DNA of 35,341 bases, taken from assembly GCF_005938625.1 (NCBI RefSeq), contig NZ_VCNJ01000108.1, positions 1-35,341 of the forward strand. Direction: 5' to 3'. The notes under the pieces were generated by a model. It saw only the letters and a list, made by a program, of their open reading frames with translations, made no database searches and was not told the origin of the DNA. Positions 26,416 to 32,810 of the stretch are shown piece after piece. How positions within the stretch are numbered: position 1 is the stretch's first letter; each line of letters begins with the position of its first letter. The position numbers were made by a program, and so were the translations under genes. This DNA is from Pseudomonas fluorescens (GTDB taxonomy: Bacteria > Pseudomonadota > Gammaproteobacteria > Pseudomonadales > Pseudomonadaceae).

Positions 26416-26724
26416 ATGCCTGCTATCCCTCTCGAACATGGTTTAGCCGTCGCCGGCATCCTGTTCTGCCTTGGTCTGGTCGGCCTGATGGTCCGCCGCA
26501 ACATTTTGTTCGTGTTGATGAGTCTGGAAGTGATGATGAACGCCTCTGCACTGGCGTTCATTGTTGCAGGCGCCCGTTGGGGCCAGCCGGATGGACAGAT
26601 CATGTTCATCCTGGTGATCAGCCTTGCAGCCGCCGAGGCCAGTATTGGTCTGGCGATCCTGCTGCAACTGTATCGCCGCTTCCACACGCTCGATATCGAC
26701 GCTGCCAGTGAGATGCGCGGATGA
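26416..26724 (+). CDS. nuoK: NADH-quinone oxidoreductase subunit K
   Basis: NuoK (102 residues) is a three-helix membrane subunit resembling MrpC. It carries the two conserved intramembrane glutamates Glu38 (in VLMSLEVMMNA) and Glu74 (in AAAEASIGLAI) that take part in proton transfer. A strong GAAGGAG site overlaps the nuoJ stop. Its last four bases (ATGA) overlap nuoL. Confidence 0.97.
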   Translation: MPAIPLEHGLAVAGILFCLGLVGLMVRRNILFVLMSLEVMMNASALAFIVAGARWGQPDGQIMFILVISLAAAEASIGLAILLQLYRRFHTLDIDAASEMRG

Positions 26725-28574
26725 ACCTGATCTTTCTGACTTTCGTATTCCCTCTGATCGGTTTCCTGCTCCTGTCGTTCTCCCGTGGACGCTGGTCGGA
26801 AAACCTCTCGGCGCTGATCGGCGTGGGTTCCATTGGCTTGTCGGCGATTGTCGCCGCCTACGTCATCTGGCAATTCAACGTCGCACCACCCGAAGGCGGT
26901 CACTACACCCTGGTGCTGTGGAAGTGGATGGCGGTCGAAGGCTTCAAGCCTGACTTCGCCCTCTACGTCGACGGCCTGTCGGTCACCATGCTTGGCGTGG
27001 TGGTTGGCGTCGGTTTCCTGATCCACCTGTTCGCGTCCTGGTACATGCGCGGCGAAGCGGGTTACTCGCGCTTCTTCTCGTACACCAACCTGTTTATCGC
27101 CAGCATGCTGTTCCTGGTGCTCGGCGATAACCTGTTGTTCCTGTACTTCGGCTGGGAAGGCGTGGGCCTGTGCTCGTACCTGTTGATCGGTTTCTACTAC
27201 AGCAACCGCAACAACGGTAACGCCGCACTCAAAGCCTTTATCGTGACCCGGATCGGCGACGTGTTCATGGCCATCGGCCTGTTCATCCTGTTCCAGCAAG
27301 TGGGCACGCTGAACATCCAGGAACTGCTGGTGCTGGCACCGCAGAAATTCCAGGTCGGCGACTTCTGGATCACCCTGGCGACCCTGATGCTGCTGGGTGG
27401 CGCAGTCGGTAAATCGGCACAACTGCCGCTGCAAACCTGGCTCGCGGACGCGATGGCCGGCCCGACCCCGGTTTCGGCACTGATCCACGCCGCAACCATG
27501 GTGACCGCCGGTGTTTACCTGATCGCCCGTACCCACGGTCTGTTCACCCTGGCGCCGGAAATCCTCCACCTGGTCGGCATCGTCGGTGGTGTGACTCTGG
27601 TTCTGGCAGGTTTCGCGGCACTGGTTCAGACCGACATCAAACGTATCCTCGCCTACTCGACCATGAGCCAGATCGGCTACATGTTCCTGGCGCTGGGCGT
27701 TGGTGCATGGGATGGCGCGATTTTCCACCTGATGACCCACGCCTTCTTCAAGGCCCTGCTGTTCCTTGCTTCCGGTGCGGTGATCGTTGCCTGCCACCAC
27801 GAGCAGAACATCTTCAAGATGGGCGGTCTGTGGAAGAAACTGCCACTGGCCTACGCCAGCTTCATCGTTGGTGGCGCGGCACTGGCTGCCCTGCCACTGG
27901 TCACTGCCGGCTTCTACTCCAAGGACGAAATCCTTTGGGAAGCGTTCGCCAGCGGCAACCACGGTCTGCTCTACGCAGGTCTGGTCGGCGCGTTCATGAC
28001 CTCGCTTTACACCTTCCGCCTGATCTTCATCACGTTCCACGGTGAAGCCAAGACCGAAGCCCACGCTGGTCACGGCATCGCTCACTGGCTGCCACTGTCG
28101 GTGCTGATCGTATTGTCCACCGCCATCGGCGCGATGATCGTTCCGCCACTGCACGGCGTACTGCCAGAAAGCGTTGGCCATGCCGGTGGCGAAGCCAAGC
28201 ACAGTCTGGAAATCGCTTCGGGCGCCATCGCCCTGGCCGGTATCCTGCTGGCAGCGCTGCTGTTCCTCGGCAAGCGTCGCTTCGTCACGGCCATCGCCAA
28301 CAGCGGCATCGGCCGTTTCCTTTCGGCCTGGTGGTTCGCTGCCTGGGGCTTCGACTGGATCTACGACAAACTGTTCGTCAAGCCTTACCTGGCGATCAGC
28401 CACGTACTGCGCAAAGACCCGCTCGACCAGACCATCGGTCTGATCCCGCGTATGGCCAAGGGTGGTCACACTGCCCTGAGCCGCACCGAGACCGGTCAAC
28501 TGCGTTGGTACGCTGCTTCGATGGCTGCTGGTGCCGTGCTGGTCATTGGCGCCATCGTGCTGGTAGCGGTCTGA
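26721..28574 (+). CDS. nuoL: NADH-quinone oxidoreductase subunit L
   Basis: NuoL (617 residues) is the distal antiporter-like proton-pumping subunit, with about 14 core helices, a long lateral helix and a C-terminal anchor helix. Key residues are Glu146 in LYFGWEGVGLCSYLLIGFYY and Lys231 in GGAVGKSAQLPLQTWLADAM, followed by GPTPVSALIHAATMVTAGVYL. The region after about 490 contains the lateral helix and the final transmembrane segment (AASMAAGAVLVIGAIVLVAV). It overlaps nuoK by 4 bases and is 39 bases before nuoM. Confidence 0.97.
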   Translation: MNLIFLTFVFPLIGFLLLSFSRGRWSENLSALIGVGSIGLSAIVAAYVIWQFNVAPPEGGHYTLVLWKWMAVEGFKPDFALYVDGLSVTMLGVVVGVGFLIHLFASWYMRGEAGYSRFFSYTNLFIASMLFLVLGDNLLFLYFGWEGVGLCSYLLIGFYYSNRNNGNAALKAFIVTRIGDVFMAIGLFILFQQVGTLNIQELLVLAPQKFQVGDFWITLATLMLLGGAVGKSAQLPLQTWLADAMAGPTPVSALIHAATMVTAGVYLIARTHGLFTLAPEILHLVGIVGGVTLVLAGFAALVQTDIKRILAYSTMSQIGYMFLALGVGAWDGAIFHLMTHAFFKALLFLASGAVIVACHHEQNIFKMGGLWKKLPLAYASFIVGGAALAALPLVTAGFYSKDEILWEAFASGNHGLLYAGLVGAFMTSLYTFRLIFITFHGEAKTEAHAGHGIAHWLPLSVLIVLSTAIGAMIVPPLHGVLPESVGHAGGEAKHSLEIASGAIALAGILLAALLFLGKRRFVTAIANSGIGRFLSAWWFAAWGFDWIYDKLFVKPYLAISHVLRKDPLDQTIGLIPRMAKGGHTALSRTETGQLRWYAASMAAGAVLVIGAIVLVAV

Positions 28575-28613
28575 TATGAACCTTGCGAATTTGCGAAAGG
28601 AAACGAGCCCGTC

Positions 28614-30146
28614 ATGATTCTGCCTTGGCTAATCCTGATCCCCTTCATCGGCGGCCTGCTGTGCTGGATGGGTGAGCGCTTCGGCGCTACCCTCCCGCGC
28701 TGGATTGCGCTGTTGACCATGACCCTGGAACTCGCCCTCGGCCTCTGGCTGTGGGCCCACGGTGACTATTCATTTGCCCCGGCGCCTGGCGCCGATCCGA
28801 CCTGGGCGCTTGAGTTCAAGCACATCTGGATCGCGCGTTTCGGCATCAGCGTGCACCTGGCCCTCGACGGCCTGTCGCTGTTGATGATCCTGCTGACCGG
28901 TCTGCTGGGTATCCTCTCGGTACTCTGCTCGTGGAAAGAGATTCAACGTCACGTTGGCTTCTTCCACCTGAACCTGATGTGGATCCTGGGCGGCGTTGTC
29001 GGCGTGTTCCTCGCCCTCGACCTGTTCATGTTCTTCTTCTTCTGGGAAATGATGCTGGTGCCGATGTACTTCCTCATCGCGCTCTGGGGTCACAGTTCTT
29101 CGGACGGCAAGAAAACCCGGATCTACGCGGCGACCAAGTTCTTCATCTTCACTCAGGCTTCCGGCCTGATCATGCTGGTGGCGATCCTCGGTCTGGTGCT
29201 GGTCAACTTCAACAACACTGGCGTGATTACCTTCAACTACGCCGACCTGTTGAAAACCAAGATGTCGATGACCACCGAGTACATCCTGATGCTCGGCTTC
29301 TTCATCGCCTTCGCGGTCAAGCTGCCGGTCGTACCGTTCCACTCGTGGTTGCCTGATGCCCACGCCCAGGCGCCGACTGCCGGTTCCGTCGACCTCGCCG
29401 GTATCTTGCTGAAAACCGCTGCTTACGGTCTGCTGCGTTTCGCCCTGCCGCTGTTCCCGAATGCTTCGGCCGAGTTCGCGCCGATCGCCATGACCCTCGG
29501 TCTGATCGGGATCTTCTACGGTGCGTTCCTCGCTTTCGCGCAAACCGACATCAAGCGTCTGATCGCCTTCTCGTCCGTTTCCCACATGGGTTTTGTGTTG
29601 ATCGGCATCTACTCCGGCAGCCAACTGGCCCTGCAAGGTGCAGTGATCCAGATGCTCGCGCACGGTGTGTCGGCGGCGGCACTGTTTATCCTCAGCGGTC
29701 AGTTGTACGAGCGTCTGCACACTCGTGACATGCGTGAGATGGGCGGTGTGTGGTCGCGTATCGCATACCTGCCGGCAATCAGCCTGTTCTTTGCAGCCGC
29801 GTCTTTGGGTCTGCCGGGTACCGGTAACTTTGTCGGTGAGTTCCTGATCCTGATCGGCTCCTTCGCAAGCTGGCCGTGGATCACCGCGATTGCCACCTCC
29901 GGTCTGGTGTTCGGTTCGGTCTACTCGCTGATCATGATCCACCGTGCCTACTTCGGTCCGGCGAAATCGGATTCGATCCTGCACGGTATGGACGCTCGCG
30001 AACTGATCATGGTGCTGGGCCTTGCGGTGTTGCTGATTTACATCGGCGTCTACCCGCAACCGTTCCTCGACACTTCTGCCGCCACGATGCATGGCGTTCA
30101 GCAGTGGCTCGGCACCGCCTTCACTCAACTCGCTTCGGCCCGGTAA
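28614..30146 (+). CDS. nuoM: NADH-quinone oxidoreductase subunit M
   Basis: NuoM (510 residues) is the middle of the three antiporter-like proton-pumping subunits. Glu145 (FFFWEMMLVPMYFLIALWG), Lys236 (FAVKLPVVPFHSWLPDAHA) and Lys267 (DLAGILLKTAAYGLLRF) are the expected half-channel residues. QTDIKRLIAFSSVSHMGFV is the conserved broken-helix region. AAAGGAAACGAG lies before the ATG. The stop is 7 bases before nuoN. Confidence 0.97.
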   Translation: MILPWLILIPFIGGLLCWMGERFGATLPRWIALLTMTLELALGLWLWAHGDYSFAPAPGADPTWALEFKHIWIARFGISVHLALDGLSLLMILLTGLLGILSVLCSWKEIQRHVGFFHLNLMWILGGVVGVFLALDLFMFFFFWEMMLVPMYFLIALWGHSSSDGKKTRIYAATKFFIFTQASGLIMLVAILGLVLVNFNNTGVITFNYADLLKTKMSMTTEYILMLGFFIAFAVKLPVVPFHSWLPDAHAQAPTAGSVDLAGILLKTAAYGLLRFALPLFPNASAEFAPIAMTLGLIGIFYGAFLAFAQTDIKRLIAFSSVSHMGFVLIGIYSGSQLALQGAVIQMLAHGVSAAALFILSGQLYERLHTRDMREMGGVWSRIAYLPAISLFFAAASLGLPGTGNFVGEFLILIGSFASWPWITAIATSGLVFGSVYSLIMIHRAYFGPAKSDSILHGMDARELIMVLGLAVLLIYIGVYPQPFLDTSAATMHGVQQWLGTAFTQLASAR

Positions 30147-30153
30147 GAGCGCT

Positions 30154-31617
30154 ATGGAATTCACGATTCAACACTTTATTGCGCTTGCGCCACTGTTGAT
30201 CACCAGCCTCACCATTATCGTGGTGATGCTGGCGATCGCCTGGCGCCGCAACCACTCGCAGACCTTCCTGATCTCGGTCGCCGGTCTGAACCTGGCCTTG
30301 CTGTCGATCCTCCCAGCCCTGAAAGTCGCGCCTCTGGCCGTGACTCCACTGCTGCAAATCGACACTTTCGCTTGCCTGTACATGGCGCTGATCCTGGTCG
30401 CCACCCTCGCCTGCGTTACCCTCGCCCACGCCTATTTGGGTGATGGCGGTTCGGGTTACCCGGGCAACCGTGAAGAACTGTACCTGCTGATCCTGATGGC
30501 CGCCGCCGGTGGTCTGGTTCTGGTCAGCGCGCAGCACCTCGCCGGTTTGTTCATCGGCCTGGAACTGCTCTCGGTACCGGTTTACGGTCTGGTGGCTTAC
30601 GCCTTCTTCAACAAGCGTTCGCTGGAAGCCGGCATCAAATACATGGTGCTGTCGGCGGCCGGTTCCGCGTTCCTGTTGTTCGGTATGGCGCTGCTGTACG
30701 CAGACTCGGGTTCGCTGAGCTTCGTTGGCATCGGTCAGGCCTTGGCTGCGACTGGCTTGCCTAGCTCGCTGGCACAACTGGGCCTGGGCATGATGCTGAT
30801 CGGTCTGGCGTTCAAGCTTTCGCTGGTACCGTTCCACCTGTGGACGCCGGACGTCTACGAGGGTGCTCCGGCACCGGTGGCCGCGTTCCTTGCGACTGCG
30901 TCGAAGGTTGCGGTGTTTGCGGTGATGGTGCGTCTGTTCCAGATCTCCCCTGCCGCGAGCAGTGGCGTGCTGAGCGACGTGCTGACCGTCATCGCCATCG
31001 CCTCGATCCTGTTCGGTAACCTGCTGGCCCTGACCCAGAGCAACCTCAAGCGTCTGCTCGGTTACTCGTCCATCGCGCACTTCGGCTACCTGCTGATCGC
31101 ACTGGTGGCAAGCAAGGGTCTGGCGGTGGAAGCCATCGGCGTGTACCTGGTCACCTACGTGATCACCAGCCTCGGCGCCTTCGGCGTGATCACCCTGATG
31201 TCCTCGCCGTACAACGGCCGTGACGCAGATGCGCTGTACGAATACCGCGGCCTGTTCTGGCGCCGTCCGTACTTGACCGCCGTGCTGACCGTGATGATGC
31301 TGTCGCTGGCCGGTATCCCACTGACTGCGGGCTTCATCGGCAAGTTCTACATCATCGCTACCGGTGTTGAATCGCACCAATGGTGGCTGGTCGGTTCGCT
31401 GGTGCTGGGTAGCGCCATCGGCGTCTTCTACTACCTGCGCGTGATGGTCACCCTGTACCTGATCGAGCCAAACCTGCGTCGCCACGACGCCCAGCTGCAC
31501 TGGGAACAGAAGGCAGGCGGCGTGATGCTGCTGGCCATCGCCCTGGTCGCGTTCTTCCTGGGTGTGTACCCGCAGCCATTGCTGACTCTGGTTCAGCAGG
31601 CGGGTCTGGCGGGCTGA
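30154..31617 (+). CDS. nuoN: NADH-quinone oxidoreductase subunit N
   Basis: NuoN (487 residues) is the third antiporter-like proton-pumping subunit, next to NuoK. Conserved parts include GLFIGLELLSVPVYGLVAY (a glutamate within the membrane), FKLSLVPFHLWTPDVYEGAPAPVAAFLATASKVA, and QSNLKRLLGYSSIAHFGYLL. About 14 hydrophobic helices are visible. The ATG at 30154 is chosen because it follows nuoM by 7 bases and begins the family's sequence (MEFTIQHFIALAP); the frame is open upstream into nuoM but that overlap is implausible. This is the last gene of the operon. Confidence 0.96.
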   Translation: MEFTIQHFIALAPLLITSLTIIVVMLAIAWRRNHSQTFLISVAGLNLALLSILPALKVAPLAVTPLLQIDTFACLYMALILVATLACVTLAHAYLGDGGSGYPGNREELYLLILMAAAGGLVLVSAQHLAGLFIGLELLSVPVYGLVAYAFFNKRSLEAGIKYMVLSAAGSAFLLFGMALLYADSGSLSFVGIGQALAATGLPSSLAQLGLGMMLIGLAFKLSLVPFHLWTPDVYEGAPAPVAAFLATASKVAVFAVMVRLFQISPAASSGVLSDVLTVIAIASILFGNLLALTQSNLKRLLGYSSIAHFGYLLIALVASKGLAVEAIGVYLVTYVITSLGAFGVITLMSSPYNGRDADALYEYRGLFWRRPYLTAVLTVMMLSLAGIPLTAGFIGKFYIIATGVESHQWWLVGSLVLGSAIGVFYYLRVMVTLYLIEPNLRRHDAQLHWEQKAGGVMLLAIALVAFFLGVYPQPLLTLVQQAGLAG

Positions 31618-31645
31618 TTGCTCCGTCGCTTTTAGCTACAAATAG

Positions 31646-31677
31646 AAACGGCACCTTCGGGTGCCGTTTTTGTTTTT
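31646..31677 (+). terminator. Rho-independent terminator of the nuo operon
   Basis: AAACGGCACC-TTCG-GGTGCCGTTT (31646-31669) is a perfect 10-bp stem with a UUCG tetraloop followed by TTGTTTTTG. It starts 28 bases after the nuoN stop. Confidence 0.94.
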
Positions 31678-31713
31678 GTCGGATTCACAATCTCGAGCGC
31701 TTGCGTTGGCCTC

Positions 31714-31804
31714 TCGCGCGCCAGCCCGGCTCCCACAGGTTTGTGCGTCGTTCACAAACTCTGTAACTACCCTGGGTCACTGTGGGAGCGAGCCTGCTCG
31801 CGAA
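31714..31804. repeat. REP pair, one intact and one degenerate
   Basis: The core at 31781-31804 is identical over 24 bases to the REP core at 16165-16188. An inverted, diverged partner (TCGCGCGCCAGCCCGGCTCC, continuing to 31739) lies 40 bases to the left. Together they look like an old REPIN downstream of nuo. Confidence 0.8.
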
Positions 31805-32018
31805 TACGTCGGCACACTCAACCTCTTCATCACCTGACACCCCGCCGCTATCGCTATTCGGCGCTAGACACTGCTGCGGGATTATTCTCACAGGTGAATT
31901 GCGAAGTCTCCTCACAACCAATCGAACGTTCTCACCACACGCGGCGACTCGTCCTACAGGTCTTTTTACGAGCGGCGTCTACCGTTGAAAAAGGGACGAA
32001 AAGCAAGGCCAGGAAGCC

Positions 32019-32063
32019 TTGACCGATTCGATTATCGAGACAACACTATACGTAGTTAGCGTA
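32019..32063 (+). promoter_or_regulatory. Candidate promoter/operator of the toxin-antitoxin pair
   Basis: TTGACC (32019-32024) is a good -35 box, but the best -10 (TATACG at 32047-32052) is 22 bases away. A small inverted repeat, TACG-N7-CGTA (32049-32063), overlaps the -10 and would be a natural place for autorepression by the HTH antitoxin. Confidence 0.25.
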
Positions 32064-32069
32064 CAGAAC

Positions 32070-32420
32070 ATGGATGCTCTATTTATCGAATTGCCTGTGT
32101 TTCAGAAGCACCGAGACGACTATCTGGATGACGATCTGTTTCGCAGCTTTCAACTGGAGTTGCTGAAAAATCCGCAAGCGGGCGATCTCATCGAGGACAC
32201 AGGCGGGCTTCGTAAAATTCGCTTTAGTGACCAACGAAGAGGGAAAGGCAAGCGCAGCGGATTACGAGTTATTTATTACTGGTGGTCAGGCTTCGATCAG
32301 TTCTGGCTCTTTACCGTCTACAACAAAAACGAGCAGGACGACTTGACGCCTGCCCAGAAAAAACTTTTCAGAAAAACACTGGATAGAGAACTCAACGCGA
32401 GAAGCCACTATGAAACGTGA
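32070..32420 (+). CDS. higB-2: HigB2-like RelE-superfamily toxin
   Basis: The 116-residue protein closely resembles, from memory, the Vibrio cholerae HigB2 toxin, a ribosome-dependent mRNA interferase. Shared features are the start FIELPVFQKHRDDYL, the central GDLIEDTGGLRKIRF, the basic GKGKRSGLRVIYYWW (58-72) and TVYNKNEQDDLTPAQK (82-97). The basic and aromatic residues in these blocks form the RelE-fold active surface. The ATG at 32070 gives the family's length; a TTG-started extension of 17 codons is possible but overlaps the likely promoter. Its end overlaps the antitoxin gene by 11 bases. The local base composition is lower in GC than the nuo genes, consistent with acquisition. Confidence 0.85.
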   Translation: MDALFIELPVFQKHRDDYLDDDLFRSFQLELLKNPQAGDLIEDTGGLRKIRFSDQRRGKGKRSGLRVIYYWWSGFDQFWLFTVYNKNEQDDLTPAQKKLFRKTLDRELNARSHYET

Positions 32421-32724
32421 CATTTTTTCCGAACTGATGGATGGCCTGGACGCCTTGGCCGATGAGCGCCAGGGCAAGATCACGCTGCGCACCCATAAGG
32501 TTCAGTTACCCAAACTGGTGCCGATCACCGCTGAAGAAGTGGTCGCCATCCGTCAACAGCTCAATCTCTCTCGCTCGGTGTTTGCGATGTATCTGCGCAC
32601 CAACACCCGCACGCTCGAAAACTGGGAGCAGGGTCGTGCCACACCCAATGCTCAGGCAACAACGCTGATTCGTCTGGTTGAACGTTTTCCACAGACGATC
32701 GAACAATTGGCGGCTCTGAGCTGA
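32410..32724 (+). CDS. higA-2: HigA2-like HTH antitoxin
   Basis: The 104-residue protein has the same length and pattern I recall for V. cholerae HigA2. A flexible N-terminal part (1-37, including GLDALADERQGKITLRTHKVQ) would wrap and neutralise the toxin. An XRE-type helix-turn-helix follows (about 40-85: AEEVVAIRQQLNLSRSVFAM, NWEQGRATPNAQA) and should bind the operon's own promoter. The toxin-first order with 11-base overlap is typical of hig loci and gives coupled translation. It is convergent with the large Ig-like gene. Confidence 0.87.
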   Translation: MKRDIFSELMDGLDALADERQGKITLRTHKVQLPKLVPITAEEVVAIRQQLNLSRSVFAMYLRTNTRTLENWEQGRATPNAQATTLIRLVERFPQTIEQLAALS

Positions 32725-32745
32725 TATTCAGGATGTTTCACCTGC

Positions 32746-32783
32746 AAAAATGAAAACGCCTTTCCTCTGGCGAGAAAAGGCGC
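32746..32783 (-). terminator. Terminator for the Ig-like gene, convergent region
   Basis: Read on the minus strand, CGCCTTT (32782-32776) and AAAGGCG (32763-32757) form a 7-bp stem followed by TTTTCATTTTT. It lies 28 bases after the stop of the minus-strand gene. It may also weakly stop transcription coming from the antitoxin gene. Confidence 0.6.
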
Positions 32784-32810
32784 TGACTTCATCTGGCGCA
32801 CCAACGTTTG

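Larger units (their letters stand above)
31618..32069. other. nuoN-higB intergenic region
   Basis: This region holds the nuo terminator and the REP pair, then about 215 bases (31805-32018) in which I see no gene, tRNA remnant or clear direct repeat. A short open frame across it passes through the REP sequence and is judged spurious. The boundary between core operon and accessory DNA probably lies here. Confidence 0.45.

Noticed and set aside
26262..28499. 745-codon open frame on the minus strand across nuoJ-nuoL
   Set aside because: It spans three real genes on the other strand and is rich in Gln, Asp and His, as expected for the reverse complement of membrane-protein codons.
31741..32022. 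93-codon open frame between nuoN and the toxin gene
   Set aside because: It reads through the REP sequence, lacks a ribosome site and has no protein-like composition.
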